From Parasphingopyxis marina (GTDB taxonomy: Bacteria > Pseudomonadota > Alphaproteobacteria > Sphingomonadales > Sphingomonadaceae), in NCBI RefSeq assembly GCF_014237875.1, contig NZ_JACJVJ010000002.1:1-64000 (forward strand): a stretch of DNA of 64,000 nt. Reading direction: 5' to 3'. The translations under genes were made by a program, and so were the position numbers. Positions 7,014 through 18,729 of this stretch are shown here, in pieces. How positions within the stretch are numbered: the stretch's first letter is position 1; every line of letters begins with the position of its first letter. Under the pieces are notes generated by a model. That model saw only the letters and a list, made by a program, of their open reading frames with translations, was not told where the DNA came from and ran no database searches.

Positions 7014-9981
7014 GGCCGCCCACCCGCACGTCTATACAGTCCCGCCCCACCGGGCCTTTGCCGATGCGCTGGCGGCGGGCTTGCTCGCCATGCACGGCAA
7101 GGACCGGCTCGAACTGGCGCGCGGCATCGTCCTTGTCCCCACCAACCGCGCCGCGCGGGCGATCCAGCACGCGTTCGTGCGCCGCGCCGAAACCGGGCTT
7201 CTGCTGCCCCGGCTGATTCCGATAGGCGATCCCGAAATTGCCGAAACGCTGGGCGGCGCGCTCGATCCGATGGGGGAGGGTGAGGAAGCGCCCCCCGCGA
7301 TCGCGCCGATGGAGCGGACGATGCGGCTCGCGATGCTTGTGCAGCAAGTGCGCGGCGGGTTCGGCGAGGATATCGACGCAGGCGAAGCGATCCGCCTCGC
7401 CCGCGATCTGGGCGCGACGCTGGACCAGTTGCTGATCGAAAAGGCCGATCCCCGCCGGATCGATGCGCTGGCCGAGGCCGAACTGCCCGAGCATTGGCAG
7501 GCCTCGCTCGACCAGCTCCAGCTGATTATCCGCAAATGGCCCGAAGAGCTGAAGCGGCTCGGGCTGATCGACATGGCCGAGCGCCGCAACATATTGCTCG
7601 GCCGGGTTGCGCGGCGGTGGCGGGACGCGCCGCCCGCGGGCTTTGTTGCCGCAGCGGGCATCACCTCCACGGCCCCGGCGGTTGCCGATGTGCTGCGCGC
7701 GATTTCGCGCATGGAAGGCGGCATGGTCGTCCTGCCCGCGCTCGATATCGACATGCCGGCGCCGGAATGGGATGCGCTCGGCCCGCACGAGTCCGATCCC
7801 GAAACCGGTTTTCGCAAGCCATCAATCGAAACCCATCCGCAGTTCGCGCTGAAGATGCTGCTCGACCGAATGGGCGTGGCGCGCGGCGAGGTTGCACGAT
7901 GGCGCTGGGGCGGCGGGCATGACAGCCCGGCGGTCCGAACGCGGGCGATCGGCAACGGCATGGCGCCAGCCTCCTTCACCGGCAAATGGAACGATCTGGC
8001 GCCTGCGGAACGGCGTTTGTCCGGGGTGCGCGCCGTCGAATTGGCGACGCCCGCCGAAGAGGCGCAGGTGATCGCGCTGGCGATGCGCGAGGCGATCGAG
8101 CAACCCGCGCGTACGGCCGCGCTGGTGACCCCCGATCGCGCCCTGGCCCGGCGGGTGTCGGCGCATCTCAAGCGCTGGGGGATCGCTGCCGACGATTCCG
8201 CCGGTCGGCCGCTCTCCGAAATGGCTTCGGGGACATTGCTCGTCGCGCTTGCCGAGGCGGCGGCCGAGCGTTTCGCGCCGGTGCCGCTGATGGCGCTTTT
8301 GAAGCATCCACTGGTGCGCTTCGGCGAGGATAGTCGCGGGCCTTGGCTCACCATGGTACGGCGTTTCGACCTCTTGATGCGCGGGCCACGGCCGCGCCCC
8401 GGGCTTGGCGGCATCGTGCCGCATCTGGCCGGCCAGCGCGAAGGCGCGTCGGAAAGGCGGCAACATGAAATCGATGCGGTGATTGCATGGTGGCGGGATG
8501 TGCTGCCGTTGCTCGAGCCGCTGGAGCAAGCCGCAGCGAAACCGCGTTCGCTGCCGGAGCAGATTGCCGCGGTGCGCGCTGCCGCGACGCAGCTGGCCGG
8601 CGACGCGGCATGGTCGGGACCCGGCGGACGCGAGGCGGCTGACTTTATCGCCGATTGCGAGATGCATGGCGCGCAGGGGCCCGCACGGGCCGATATGGCC
8701 TCGCTCGCCGCGCTGCTGACGCATCTGATGGCGGACCGAGCCGTGCGTCCGCCCTATGGCGGGCACCCGAGGCTGTTTATTTGGGGCCTGCTTGAGGCGC
8801 GGCTGCAGCAGGCGGACGTGATGATCCTCGGCGGCCTCAACGAAGGCGTCTGGCCGAACCTGCCGACACCCGATCCCTGGCTGGCGCCGCGCCTGCGCCG
8901 GGAACTCAAACTTCCCGGGCTCGATCATCGCATCGGTCTTGCCGCGCATGATTTCGCGAGCGCGCTGGGCGGGCGGCAGGTTCTCGTCACCCGCGCGCGG
9001 CGCGATGCGAGCGCACCCGCCATCGCCAGCCGCTTCTGGCTAAGGCTCGAAGCGATGACCGGCGGATTGACGCGCGCGCCCCGTTTTGCGGCTTGGGCGC
9101 AGGCGATCGACCGACCGCAGGCGGGCGTGCACCCTGTTTCCCAGCCCGCACCGTCGCCACCGATCGCGGTTCGCCCGAAGCGGATTTCGGTTACCGCCGT
9201 CGACCGGCTGAAGGCGGATCCCTACGCCTTTTACGCGCGCACGATGCTGGGCCTGTCGCGGATCGATCCCGTCGACGCCGAGCCCAGCCCGGCCTGGCGC
9301 GGGATGGCGGTGCACGCGATTTTTGAAGCCTGGTTCAAGGAGGATGGCTGCGATCCCGCCAAACTCCTCTCGCGCGCCGAAGCCCTGCTGGCGGGAAGCG
9401 AGGCTCATCCGCTGATGCGGGCGCTGTGGCAGCCTCGCTTGCTGGAACCGGTTGAGTGGATGGCGGAAAAGGTTGCAGAATTCGCGGCCGAAGGCCGGAA
9501 GCCGATCGCCGCCGAGATCAAGGGCGAGGCGGAGGTTGCGGGCGTGACGCTGAGCGGCACGGCGGACCGGATCGACAGCCTTGCGGACGGTTCTCTGGCG
9601 ATTGTCGACTATAAGACGGGCAAGCCGCCTAGCGTGTCGCAGGTCGAGGCCGGTTTCGCGATGCAATTGGGGTTGCTGGGATTGCTGGCCGAACGCGGGG
9701 CTTTTACCGGGATAGATGGCGAAGCGGCGGCGTTCGAATATTGGTCGCTGATGAAGGAAAACGATCGGTTCGGGGCGATCAAGACACCCTTCAAGCGCGG
9801 CGGTACGATCTTGCCGGACAATTTCGTCGCCCATGCCGCCGACGTCTTCGAAAAAGCGGCAGAGCGATGGCTGACGGGCAGCGAGCCATTCACCGCGAAG
9901 CTCCATCCCGAATATGCGCCCTATGGCGACTATGACCAGCTGATGCGGCGCGACGAATGGTATGGGCGCGGTGATGGCTAG
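7006..9981 (+). CDS. addB: Double-strand break repair nuclease/helicase-like subunit AddB
   Basis: A 991-residue AddB-type subunit of the AddAB complex, which resects DNA double-strand ends for RecA-dependent repair. It carries a large inactivated-helicase-like core and a C-terminal PD-(D/E)XK nuclease domain. The nuclease motif is visible as GTADRIDSL followed by IVDYKTG with Asp868 and Lys870. The ATG at 7006 overlaps the murU stop by 8 nt. Its own stop overlaps addA, the constant partner. Length fits alphaproteobacterial AddB (about 1000 residues). Confidence 0.93.
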   Translation: MAEAAHPHVYTVPPHRAFADALAAGLLAMHGKDRLELARGIVLVPTNRAARAIQHAFVRRAETGLLLPRLIPIGDPEIAETLGGALDPMGEGEEAPPAIAPMERTMRLAMLVQQVRGGFGEDIDAGEAIRLARDLGATLDQLLIEKADPRRIDALAEAELPEHWQASLDQLQLIIRKWPEELKRLGLIDMAERRNILLGRVARRWRDAPPAGFVAAAGITSTAPAVADVLRAISRMEGGMVVLPALDIDMPAPEWDALGPHESDPETGFRKPSIETHPQFALKMLLDRMGVARGEVARWRWGGGHDSPAVRTRAIGNGMAPASFTGKWNDLAPAERRLSGVRAVELATPAEEAQVIALAMREAIEQPARTAALVTPDRALARRVSAHLKRWGIAADDSAGRPLSEMASGTLLVALAEAAAERFAPVPLMALLKHPLVRFGEDSRGPWLTMVRRFDLLMRGPRPRPGLGGIVPHLAGQREGASERRQHEIDAVIAWWRDVLPLLEPLEQAAAKPRSLPEQIAAVRAAATQLAGDAAWSGPGGREAADFIADCEMHGAQGPARADMASLAALLTHLMADRAVRPPYGGHPRLFIWGLLEARLQQADVMILGGLNEGVWPNLPTPDPWLAPRLRRELKLPGLDHRIGLAAHDFASALGGRQVLVTRARRDASAPAIASRFWLRLEAMTGGLTRAPRFAAWAQAIDRPQAGVHPVSQPAPSPPIAVRPKRISVTAVDRLKADPYAFYARTMLGLSRIDPVDAEPSPAWRGMAVHAIFEAWFKEDGCDPAKLLSRAEALLAGSEAHPLMRALWQPRLLEPVEWMAEKVAEFAAEGRKPIAAEIKGEAEVAGVTLSGTADRIDSLADGSLAIVDYKTGKPPSVSQVEAGFAMQLGLLGLLAERGAFTGIDGEAAAFEYWSLMKENDRFGAIKTPFKRGGTILPDNFVAHAADVFEKAAERWLTGSEPFTAKLHPEYAPYGDYDQLMRRDEWYGRGDG

Positions 9982-12900
9982 ACGGATGAAGCCCCTCTAC
10001 GCGCTCACCTCCGAGCAGCGCGACGCTTCGGCACCGAAGGAACTCGCCTGGCTGTCCGCGTCGGCGGGGACCGGCAAGACGCAGGTGCTGACCGCGCGCG
10101 TGATGCGGTTGCTGCTGGCCGGGGTCGATCCAGCTTCGATCCTCTGCCTGACCTTCACCAAGGCCGGCGCTGCCGAGATGGCGGACCGGATACACGAACG
10201 CTTGGCCTATTGGGTGCGGCTCAAGGGCCCGAAGCTGGCGCAGGAATTGCGCGCGCTCGGCGAGCCGGTCGGCGAGGAGAATGTCGAGGCCGCGCGCCGG
10301 CTTTTCGCCGAAGTGCTCGATGCGACGGGCGGTGGCCTGCGCATCCAGACGATCCACGCCTTCTGCCAGAGCCTGCTCGCGGCCTTCCCCGCCGAGGCGG
10401 GTATCGTGCCCGGTTTCCAGCCGATCGAAGGCCGCGAACAGGCGCTGCTGCTGCGCGAAACGATGGCCGAAATGCTCGTCGCGGCGGAAGAGCGGGCCGA
10501 TGCGGGGCTGACTGCTGACGTGCAGCAATTGAGCCGGCGAATGGGTGAGGACGGGGCCGAGAAGTTTCTCGAACGCTGTGCCGGAGCCTTTCAGGAACTC
10601 CGCGCCCTCGGCGCGCCGGAACTTATCGGTGACGAAATGCGGCGCGCGCTCGAGGTGCCGCTTGGCGATATCGATGCGGCGATTGCCGAAGGCTGTTCGG
10701 ACGCGCATTTCGACACGGCCTCGCTCAGGGCGTTCGCCGCCGCCAACAGAGAATGGGGAACGAAGACCGGGCTAAAGCGCGCCGATACCGCAGCCGATTG
10801 GCTGAGCCGCGATCCCGCAGGCCGCGCCGAAATTCTCGGCTATCTCAGGAAAGCTTGGATCACTGGGGCCGGCACGTTCAACCAGACGGGCTGGGCGAAG
10901 CTCTGCGAACTGGACGCGGACTACGAAGCTACGCTGATCCGTCTCAACGAAATTGTAGGCAACCTCCTTTCCCTTCGTATCAAAGGCGATTTCGCCGATT
11001 TCGCGGCGGCGGGGCTCCGGGCCGGACGGCGCTTTGCCGAAGCCTATGCGCTCGCCAAAGGTCGCCGGGGCGTTCTCGATTTCGGCGACATGATCGGCCG
11101 TGCGCGGGGTTTGCTGGAGCAGCCCGGAATCGGCGACTGGATCCGCTACAAGCTCGACCAGTCGATCGACCATATCCTTGTCGACGAGGCGCAGGACACC
11201 AACGCCGAACAATGGGATATCGTCTGGCATCTGACCGAGGAATTTTTCGAAACCGATCCCGAGAGCGGGGAAGCGCCGCACCGCACGATCTTCGCCGTCG
11301 GCGATTTCAAACAGGCAATCTTCGGTTTCCAGGGCACCAATCCGCGCGCCTTTCGCGATGCGCAGCAGCGCTTCGCCGACCATATCGCCGAACGCTTGCG
11401 TGAGCTCCGCGATCTCAGTCTCGATAAAAGCTATCGTTCGACCCCGCCGATCCTGGAACTTGTCGACGCCGTCATGGCCGATATCGGCGCTCCGGCCATC
11501 GGGCTCGATAGCGGCATTCGACCCCATGTCAGCGGCCGCGGCGACAAGCCCGGCCGGGTGACGCTGCTGCGGCCGGTGACGGGCGAGGAACCGGAGGATG
11601 CCGAAGAAGGTTGGGCGGCCGACGCCAAGCTGAAGATGGCGTCGAACCTCGCAAAGCAGGTCAAGCGCTGGCTCGACGAGAAACTATGGCTGGGCGGGCA
11701 GGGTAGGGCGCTGCGGCCCGAGGATGTGCTGATCTTGGTCCGCAGCCGCGGCGAGCTGGCCGCGCTGCTCGTCGCGCGGCTGCACAAGGAAGGCGTGCCG
11801 GTGGCCGGTGTCGATCGCCTGATGCTGACCGATCCGCTGGCGGTGCAGGATCTGCTGGCGGCCTTGCGCTTCGCGCTCCAGCCTGAAGACGATCTCAACC
11901 TTGCGAGCCTCCTCGTTTCGCCTTTGGGCGGATGGACCCAGGACCGGCTCTACGATGTCGCGAAGGATCGGCGCGGCAGCCTTTGGAGCGCTTTACGCGA
12001 TACGTTGAACGATGAAGACGAGACCCGGGCTGCGCTGGAATCCATTCTCAACGCTGCCGATCTGGTGACGCCCTACCAATTGCTGGAATCGATCCTCTCG
12101 GGTCCGCTCAGGGGCCGGGAAAAGCTGCTTTCCCGGCTCGGCGAAGAAGCGCGCGACCCGATAGAGGAACTACTCAACCGCGCGCTCGTCTTCGAGCAGG
12201 AAAATTCGCCCTCGCTCCAACATTTCCTGCAATGGTTCGATACCGGCGATGCCGAGATCAAGCGCGATCCTGCCGCCCCGCTCGATGCCGTAAGAGTGAT
12301 GACCGTGCATGGCGCAAAGGGATTGCAGGCGCCGCTGGTGATACTGGCCGATGCCGCCGCCAATCCCGAAGACAGGCCGTTGAGCGAAGTCGATTTCCCG
12401 CTTGGCGGGGGGTCTCGCGGCGTGCCGATCCCCCGGCCGCGCAAGATCGAACAGGTTGGCTCGCTCGCGGAAATTGTCGAAGCGAAGAAACAGGCCGATT
12501 TCGAGGAGCATTGGCGGCTGCTCTACGTCGCGCTGACCCGCGCCGAAGAGCATCTCGTGATCGGCGGCGCACTGGGCAGTCGGGCCAAGGGCGTTGCGCC
12601 TGAAAAGAGCTGGTATGCGGCAGTAGAGCGCGCGCTCGTCGGGCTGGGCGGCGATTGGATCGAGGACGATCTCTGGTCGGGTCGGTGGGACTTCGAAGGG
12701 AAGGCGCCGCCAAAGGCGAAGGGCGGGACGGCGGCGAGGCAGCGGTTCGCAGCGCCCGAATTGCCGGCACCCGAATGGCTTCACGGCCGGGCGCCAGACG
12801 AGCAGCGCCCGCCGCGGCCTCTGGCACCATCCTCGCTCGGCGACGACAGGGTCGCCGATCCTCCGCCCGATGCAGCGATGCGAATGGCGGCGCAGCGCGG

Positions 12901-13417
12901 GCTGCTGCTGCACAGCCTGTTCGAGCGGTTGCCGGACGTTGAGCCGGGCCAGCGGCGGGAAGCAGCGCGGACCTGGCTTGTGCGCGTCGCAGGTATCGAA
13001 GGAGCTGCGGAGCGCGAGGAAATCGCTGATGCGGCGCTGGCGGTGATCGACGATCCGGCCTTTGCCGACCTGTTCGCACCGGATGCGCTGGCCGAGGCCC
13101 CGATAGCCGCTGTGGTCGGAGAGATCGTCGTGTCGGGCACGGTCGATCGTCTGCTCGTCGAAGAGGATCGCGTGCGGGTGATCGATTTCAAGACCGGCCG
13201 GCGCGTGCCGCCCAGTATCGAGGAAGCACCGGAGGCGCATGTGAAGCAGATGGCTGCCTATGCGGCGGCGCTTGGCGTGATCTTTCCGGATCGCCGCATA
13301 GAGGCGAGCCTGCTGTACACATCGGGTCCGCTCTTGCTGACACTGGGCGAGGCTCTTTTGGAGGCTCACAAGCCCGGCTTGGCCCATGAGGAGCAAAGTT
13401 TGTCGCCGGTCGGTTGA
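9974..13417 (+). CDS. addA: Double-strand break repair helicase AddA
   Basis: A 1147-residue UvrD-like superfamily 1 helicase with a C-terminal nuclease, the motor of AddAB. Walker A is SAGTGKT (residues 30-36) and motif II is VDEAQDTN (Asp404, Glu405). Motif VI is present as [13 protein letters not shown], and the nuclease motif as VIDFKTG (Asp1071, Lys1073). The ATG at 9974 lies 8 nt inside the end of addB, indicating translational coupling; an in-frame ATG at 9962 is an alternative. It is followed by a 53-nt gap to trxA. Confidence 0.95.
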   Translation: MARRMKPLYALTSEQRDASAPKELAWLSASAGTGKTQVLTARVMRLLLAGVDPASILCLTFTKAGAAEMADRIHERLAYWVRLKGPKLAQELRALGEPVGEENVEAARRLFAEVLDATGGGLRIQTIHAFCQSLLAAFPAEAGIVPGFQPIEGREQALLLRETMAEMLVAAEERADAGLTADVQQLSRRMGEDGAEKFLERCAGAFQELRALGAPELIGDEMRRALEVPLGDIDAAIAEGCSDAHFDTASLRAFAAANREWGTKTGLKRADTAADWLSRDPAGRAEILGYLRKAWITGAGTFNQTGWAKLCELDADYEATLIRLNEIVGNLLSLRIKGDFADFAAAGLRAGRRFAEAYALAKGRRGVLDFGDMIGRARGLLEQPGIGDWIRYKLDQSIDHILVDEAQDTNAEQWDIVWHLTEEFFETDPESGEAPHRTIFAVGDFKQAIFGFQGTNPRAFRDAQQRFADHIAERLRELRDLSLDKSYRSTPPILELVDAVMADIGAPAIGLDSGIRPHVSGRGDKPGRVTLLRPVTGEEPEDAEEGWAADAKLKMASNLAKQVKRWLDEKLWLGGQGRALRPEDVLILVRSRGELAALLVARLHKEGVPVAGVDRLMLTDPLAVQDLLAALRFALQPEDDLNLASLLVSPLGGWTQDRLYDVAKDRRGSLWSALRDTLNDEDETRAALESILNAADLVTPYQLLESILSGPLRGREKLLSRLGEEARDPIEELLNRALVFEQENSPSLQHFLQWFDTGDAEIKRDPAAPLDAVRVMTVHGAKGLQAPLVILADAAANPEDRPLSEVDFPLGGGSRGVPIPRPRKIEQVGSLAEIVEAKKQADFEEHWRLLYVALTRAEEHLVIGGALGSRAKGVAPEKSWYAAVERALVGLGGDWIEDDLWSGRWDFEGKAPPKAKGGTAARQRFAAPELPAPEWLHGRAPDEQRPPRPLAPSSLGDDRVADPPPDAAMRMAAQRGLLLHSLFERLPDVEPGQRREAARTWLVRVAGIEGAAEREEIADAALAVIDDPAFADLFAPDALAEAPIAAVVGEIVVSGTVDRLLVEEDRVRVIDFKTGRRVPPSIEEAPEAHVKQMAAYAAALGVIFPDRRIEASLLYTSGPLLLTLGEALLEAHKPGLAHEEQSLSPVG

Positions 13418-13470
13418 GCGCGGCGCACTCTCACCCTAAATGGCTATCAACCCATCAAGGAGAATCGATC

Positions 13471-13797
13471 ATGGCGACCAAGCCGATTACCGATACCAGC
13501 TTCGAAGCGGACGTCCTGAATGCCGACGGCCCCGTACTCGTCGATTTCTGGGCGGAGTGGTGTGGACCCTGCAAGATGATCGGCCCGTCGCTCGAAGAGC
13601 TGTCGGAAGAGATGGACGGGCAGGTGACCATCGCCAAGCTCAATATCGATGAAAATCCGGAAGCGGCGGCCCGTTATGGCGTGCGTAGCATTCCGACGAT
13701 GCTGATCTTCAAGGGCGGCGAAAAGCATGCCGAAAAGATCGGCGCTGCGCCCAAGATGCAGCTCAAACAGTGGATCGAGAGCGCGCTCTCGGTCTAA
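13471..13797 (+). CDS. trxA: Thioredoxin
   Basis: A 108-residue cytoplasmic thioredoxin that reduces protein disulfides using electrons from thioredoxin reductase. The active site is WCGPCK with Cys31 and Cys34, and the cis-proline loop is SIPT. An AAGGAG ribosome-binding site (13457-13462) precedes the ATG at 13471, so a longer in-frame start at 13414 is rejected. It ends the divL-addA-trxA run. Its stop overlaps by 4 nt the stop of the convergent phosphatase gene, leaving no room for a separate terminator. Confidence 0.97.
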   Translation: MATKPITDTSFEADVLNADGPVLVDFWAEWCGPCKMIGPSLEELSEEMDGQVTIAKLNIDENPEAAARYGVRSIPTMLIFKGGEKHAEKIGAAPKMQLKQWIESALSV

Positions 13798-14612
13798 TCG
13801 AACAGAATTTCCGCCGCCTGATCCCATAGCTGCGGTGTGGCGGCCGAGAGCAATCCCGGCCGCCTTTCCGCGGGGCGGTACGCGCTGCCATCCGGCCGCG
13901 CCGTCTTTCCCCCCGCTTCCTCTACGAACAATGCGCCTGGCGCATGATCCCAGGGCAGGATGCGCTCGAACAGCGCGATATCGTGCTGGCCGAGCACGAG
14001 CCGAGGATATTGTTCGCCGGCGCAGCGGGGAATCGCGACGAGATCCAGCTTTCCCTCAGCACGCCCCGCGAATTCTGTTCGGCGCGCTTCGTCCATGAAT
14101 TGCATGCCGAGCGCGGTTTTCGGTCGTTCTGAACGGGTTGCTTGTGAAACGATGCGGTCGCCTTCGACAAAGGCGCCATGGCGGCGATGGGCGTGGCAGA
14201 TACGGCCGGTGACCGGATCGAACATCCAACCGGCCTCGGTCTCGCCGTCGGCGAGCAGGGCGATCATCAGCGCGAAGGGCGCCTTGCCTTCGGAAAAGTT
14301 GGACGTGCCGTCGATCGGATCAACGATCCAGACCATGCCCTTGTCGAGCCCTTCGAGCAGGCCCGGATTTTCCTCGGCCGATTCCTCGCCGACGATGCGT
14401 GCTTCGGGGAGGATCGCAAGCAGTCCTTCACTTAGCATCTCCTCGGCCTCGCGATCCGCCACGGTGACAATTTCGCCCGGCGATTTTTCGGCGATCTCAT
14501 GCGCGGCGAGGCTCTGGAAGCGCGGCATCACGACCGCTTGGGCGGTGTCCTGGAGCAGCGAGAGGACGGCCGCGTAGAGCGGGTGGAGGGTCTCAGGTCC
14601 GGTAATCGGCAT
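13794..14612 (-). CDS. Inositol monophosphatase family protein
   Basis: A 272-residue magnesium-dependent phosphatase of the IMPase/FBPase/CysQ superfamily. Metal-binding motifs are visible in order: GEESAEE, the signature [12 protein letters not shown] and the C-terminal [15 protein letters not shown]. Substrate cannot be told from sequence: inositol-1-P, histidinol-P, PAP and others are used by close relatives. The ATG at 14612 overlaps the end of argJ by 20 nt, so the two are probably co-transcribed; ATG 14630 is an alternative. It converges on trxA with overlapping stops. Confidence 0.85.
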   Translation of the reverse strand: MPITGPETLHPLYAAVLSLLQDTAQAVVMPRFQSLAAHEIAEKSPGEIVTVADREAEEMLSEGLLAILPEARIVGEESAEENPGLLEGLDKGMVWIVDPIDGTSNFSEGKAPFALMIALLADGETEAGWMFDPVTGRICHAHRRHGAFVEGDRIVSQATRSERPKTALGMQFMDEARRTEFAGRAEGKLDLVAIPRCAGEQYPRLVLGQHDIALFERILPWDHAPGALFVEEAGGKTARPDGSAYRPAERRPGLLSAATPQLWDQAAEILFD

Positions 14613-15822
14613 TAATCGAGATATAGCCATGGGTGAGGTCGCAGGTCCAAACCGTGGCGCGGCCGTCCCCAAGGCCCAGATCGACGCCGATCTCGATCTC
14701 CTGGCCCTTCAGATGCACGGCGACAGGGGCTTCGTCATAGCCTTCGACGGCGAGACCGTCTTTCGCCACCTGCGTCGCGCCGAAGCGGATCGAGAGCCTG
14801 TCGCGGTCGGCGGGCTCGCCGGCCTTGCCGACCGCCATGACGACCCGGCCCCAATTGGCGTCCTCGCCGGCGATCGCGGTTTTGACGAGCGGCGAATTGG
14901 CGATAGAGAGCGCGATTTTGCGCGCGCTTTCGTCGCTTTGTGCGCCCCCGACGCTGATCTCTATGAACTTGCTGGCCCCTTCGCCGTCACGCACGACGAG
15001 ATGCGCGAGTTCGCCGCAGACATTATCGAGCGCGGCGGCAAAGGCATCGGCGCCGGGATCGTCAAACGAGCCGAGGGGCGTGTTGCCGGCTTTGCCGGTC
15101 GCAAAGACCAGTACGGTGTCCGAAGTCGAAGTGTCGCTGTCGACGGTGATACAGTTGAAGGTGCGCGCTACAGCGGCGACGAGCATCTCCTGCAGGAAAG
15201 TGGGTTGGGCCGCGGCATCGGTGAAGATAAAGCCGAGCATCGTCGCCATGTCGGGGGCGATCATCCCCGATCCCTTGACGATCCCGCTGATCTGCACGGT
15301 CTTTCCGTCCACGACTGCGCTGGCGGTCGCGCCCTTGGCGAAGGTGTCGGTCGTGCCGATGGCGTTGGCCGCGTCCTCCCAACTTGCCTCGGGCGCGGTG
15401 AACGCCGCTTCAAGCCCCGCTTCGGCCTTGTCGATGGGGAGCGGGACGCCGATTACGCCGGTTGACGCGATAAACACTTCGGTCGGCGCGCAGCCGCAAT
15501 GGGCCGCGGCCTTTTCGGCGATGGCTTCCACCGCCGCGCGCCCGCGATTACCCGTAAAGGCGTTGGCGTTTCCCGCATTGACGACCAGCGCCCGCGCCGT
15601 GCCGCCCTTCAGCGCCTCCCGGCACCACTCAACTTCGGGCGACGGACAGAGCGAGCGCGTCGTCACCCCGGCGACCGCCGTGCCTTCGTCCATCGCCACA
15701 AAGGTCAGATCGCAGCGGTCCCATTCCTTGTAGCGGGCGCGCGAGACATGCGGGACGGCCCCGGTGATTTCGGGTAAGGTGGGGAATGTCGCGGGCGCGA
15801 GGGGGGATTTTTCGAGAGACAT
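14593..15822 (-). CDS. argJ: Bifunctional ornithine acetyltransferase / N-acetylglutamate synthase ArgJ
   Basis: A 409-residue enzyme of the acetyl cycle of arginine synthesis. It moves the acetyl group from N-acetylornithine to glutamate and may also use acetyl-CoA. ArgJ precursors cut themselves before a threonine that becomes the nucleophile. Here this is Thr194 in the conserved segment KGSGMIAPDMATML. The C-terminal [15 protein letters not shown] is typical. The gene diverges from secA across about 150 bp that must hold both promoters. Its 3' end overlaps the phosphatase gene. Confidence 0.95.
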   Translation of the reverse strand: MSLEKSPLAPATFPTLPEITGAVPHVSRARYKEWDRCDLTFVAMDEGTAVAGVTTRSLCPSPEVEWCREALKGGTARALVVNAGNANAFTGNRGRAAVEAIAEKAAAHCGCAPTEVFIASTGVIGVPLPIDKAEAGLEAAFTAPEASWEDAANAIGTTDTFAKGATASAVVDGKTVQISGIVKGSGMIAPDMATMLGFIFTDAAAQPTFLQEMLVAAVARTFNCITVDSDTSTSDTVLVFATGKAGNTPLGSFDDPGADAFAAALDNVCGELAHLVVRDGEGASKFIEISVGGAQSDESARKIALSIANSPLVKTAIAGEDANWGRVVMAVGKAGEPADRDRLSIRFGATQVAKDGLAVEGYDEAPVAVHLKGQEIEIGVDLGLGDGRATVWTCDLTHGYISINADYRT

Positions 15823-15974
15823 TTTCAGCTGCCTGATGGAATTTCGGCCTGCCTTAACCGCTTGCCCTCCAATTGACTATCCTTCGCTCCATCCCTACAT
15901 CGCGCGCCTAGGTTTTCAGGGGGTTTTCGGCCCGTTTTCGGGGCCTCTCCCGCACTTTAACGTCAGGAACGCCC

Positions 15975-18716
15975 ATGTTCGGCGGTATCGCCAAAGCAGT
16001 CTTCGGATCGAGCAACGATCGGTATATCAAGAAGCTCGACAAGATCGTTGCGCAGATCAACGCATTCGAAGACGAAATTCACGCCCTGAGCGACGAGCAG
16101 CTCAAGGCCCAGACCCCGAAACTGAAGCAACGGCTCGCGAGCGGTGAAACGCTCGACGACATCCTGCCCGAAGCTTTTGCAACGGTGCGCGAAGCGGCTC
16201 AGCGAACTCTCGGCCAGCGGCACTATGATGTGCAGATGCTGGGTGGTATCGTTCTGCATCGCGGCGAGATTGCGGAAATGATGACCGGCGAGGGCAAGAC
16301 TCTCGTCGCGACCCTGCCGGTCTATCTCAACGCGCTCGAGGAAAAGGGCGTCCATGTCGTTACCGTCAACGACTATCTCGCCCGCCGCGATGCCGACTGG
16401 ATGGGCCAGATTTATACGTTCCTCGGCATGAATTACGGTGTGATCGTGCCGAACCTGACCGAGGAAGAGCGCCGCGCAGCTTATGGTGCGGACATCACCT
16501 ACGGCACCAATAATGAATTCGGCTTCGATTATCTGCGCGACAATATGAAATATTCGCGCGCGCAGATGGTCCATCGGCCGTTCAACTTCGCGATCGTCGA
16601 TGAGGTGGACTCGATCCTGATCGACGAAGCGCGCACGCCGCTGATCATTTCCGGCCCGACCGAGGACAAGTCCACGCTGTATATGGGCGTCGATGCGGTC
16701 GTAAAGCAGCTCGTCGACGACGATTATGAACTGGACGAAAAGCAGCGCTCGGTCACGTTGACAGAAGACGGCACCGAGAAGGCCGAGCGGATGCTCGAGG
16801 ATTCGGGCCTGCTCGAAGGCGCCAATCTATATGACTATGAAAACACGCTTGTCGTCCATCATTTGAACCAGGCATTGCGCGCCAATGTGCTGCAGAAGCG
16901 CGACAAGGATTATCTGGTCAAGGACGGCGAGGTCATCATCATCGATGAATTCACCGGCCGCATGATGGAAGGGCGCCGCTGGTCCGACGGCCTTCACCAG
17001 GCCGTCGAGGCCAAGGAAGGCGTCGAGATCAAGCCGGAGAACCAGACGCTCGCCTCGATTACCTTCCAGAATTATTTCCGCATGTATCCGAAGCTTTCGG
17101 GCATGACCGGTACCGCGCTTACCGAAGCGCCCGAATTTTTCGACATCTACAAGATGAACGTGACCGTGATCCCGACCAACAAGCCGATTCAGCGGATCGA
17201 CGAGGTCGACGAGTTCTACAAGGACGAGCAGGACAAGTTCGCGGCGATCACCAAGGCGATCCGCGAAGCGAGCGAGAAGGGCCAGCCGGTTCTCGTCGGT
17301 ACGGTCTCGATCGAAAAATCCGAGCTGCTTTCGAGCTTCCTGACCAAGGAAAAGGTCGAGCACGCGATCCTCAACGCCCGGCAGCATGAAAGGGAGGCGC
17401 ATATCGTCGCCCAGGCCGGCCGCACCGGCGCCGTGACGATTGCGACCAACATGGCCGGTCGCGGCACCGACATTCAGCTTGGCGGCAATGTGGAATTCCG
17501 TATCGGCGATGAACTGGCGGATATGCCCGAGGGGCCCGAGCGGGAGGCCGCGATTGCGCGGATCACGAAGGAAGTCGCCGAGGAAAAGGAAAAGGTGAAG
17601 GCCGCGGGCGGGCTGTTCGTGCTCGCGACCGAACGCCATGAAAGCCGACGGATCGACAATCAGTTACGCGGCCGTTCGGGACGCCAGGGCGATCCCGGCC
17701 TTTCGCGTTTCTACCTGTCGCTTGACGACGATCTGCTGCGCATATTTGGCCCGCAGACGATGTTCGCGAAGATGGTCCGCTCGAACCTCGAAGAAGGCGA
17801 GGCGATTGTCAGCCCCTGGGTCGCCAAGGCGATCGAGACCGCTCAGAAGAAGGTCGAAGCGCGCAACTACGATATCCGCAAGCAGGTCGTCGAATATGAC
17901 GACGTGATGAACGATCAGCGCAAGGTAATCTACGAGCAGCGCGGCGACGTGATGGATGCCGACGAGATCAGCGACGTCATCGAAGATATGCGCGCCGAGA
18001 CGGTGAACGGCATCGTCGCCGACCATTGTCCGCATGGTACCTATCCCGAGCAATGGGACGTCGAGGCCCTGAAAGCCCGTGTCGACGAAGTACTCGGCCT
18101 CAATCCGCCGCTCGACGACTGGTTGAAGGAGGAAGAGGTCGATCCGGTCATCCTCGAAGAGCGCATCCAGGCGCTCGCCGACGAGCAGCTCGCGCAAAAA
18201 TCCAAGGATATTCCGCCCGAGGACTGGAAATCGATCGAGAAGAGCGTGCTTCTCCAGAATCTCGACATTCAATGGAAGGAGCATCTCGCGACGCTCGACG
18301 CGCTGCGCGCGGTCATCAACCTGCGCTCCTATGCGCAGAAAAAGCCGATCGACGAATATAAGCGCGAAGCCTTCTCGATGTTCCAGCAGATGCTGGTCAA
18401 TATCCGCGAGGAAGTGACACGGACGCTGGCCTTTGCCCGCTTCCAGCAAGCGCCGCCGCCGCCGCTGCCGGACCTGCCGGACTTCATCACGACTCATATC
18501 GATCCGTTCACGGGCGAGGATGACAGCGCCGATATCGATGCCGGCGACCTGGGGTTGGTCACGACCAAATTGCCGCCGCGCCAGTCCGGGATGCCGCGCC
18601 TTGACGAGATGCTCTCGGACAATCCCGACGAATGGCAGGGTCAGGTGAGCCGCAACTCGCCATGCCCGTGCGGTTCGGGCCGCAAGTTCAAACATTGCCA
18701 CGGGGCGCCGCAATAG
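15975..18716 (+). CDS. secA: Preprotein translocase ATPase SecA
   Basis: A 913-residue motor that pushes unfolded preproteins through SecYEG. Walker A is MTGEGKT (residues 103-109), with [16 protein letters not shown] and the [15 protein letters not shown] motif following. The C-terminal zinc site is complete (C897, C899, C908, H909 in [14 protein letters not shown]), which is the SecB/ribosome-binding tail. An AGGAA lies just before the ATG. The next gene begins 13 nt after the stop and is very probably co-transcribed. Confidence 0.98.
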   Translation: MFGGIAKAVFGSSNDRYIKKLDKIVAQINAFEDEIHALSDEQLKAQTPKLKQRLASGETLDDILPEAFATVREAAQRTLGQRHYDVQMLGGIVLHRGEIAEMMTGEGKTLVATLPVYLNALEEKGVHVVTVNDYLARRDADWMGQIYTFLGMNYGVIVPNLTEEERRAAYGADITYGTNNEFGFDYLRDNMKYSRAQMVHRPFNFAIVDEVDSILIDEARTPLIISGPTEDKSTLYMGVDAVVKQLVDDDYELDEKQRSVTLTEDGTEKAERMLEDSGLLEGANLYDYENTLVVHHLNQALRANVLQKRDKDYLVKDGEVIIIDEFTGRMMEGRRWSDGLHQAVEAKEGVEIKPENQTLASITFQNYFRMYPKLSGMTGTALTEAPEFFDIYKMNVTVIPTNKPIQRIDEVDEFYKDEQDKFAAITKAIREASEKGQPVLVGTVSIEKSELLSSFLTKEKVEHAILNARQHEREAHIVAQAGRTGAVTIATNMAGRGTDIQLGGNVEFRIGDELADMPEGPEREAAIARITKEVAEEKEKVKAAGGLFVLATERHESRRIDNQLRGRSGRQGDPGLSRFYLSLDDDLLRIFGPQTMFAKMVRSNLEEGEAIVSPWVAKAIETAQKKVEARNYDIRKQVVEYDDVMNDQRKVIYEQRGDVMDADEISDVIEDMRAETVNGIVADHCPHGTYPEQWDVEALKARVDEVLGLNPPLDDWLKEEEVDPVILEERIQALADEQLAQKSKDIPPEDWKSIEKSVLLQNLDIQWKEHLATLDALRAVINLRSYAQKKPIDEYKREAFSMFQQMLVNIREEVTRTLAFARFQQAPPPPLPDLPDFITTHIDPFTGEDDSADIDAGDLGLVTTKLPPRQSGMPRLDEMLSDNPDEWQGQVSRNSPCPCGSGRKFKHCHGAPQ

Positions 18717-18729
18717 GGCGGCCCCGCCA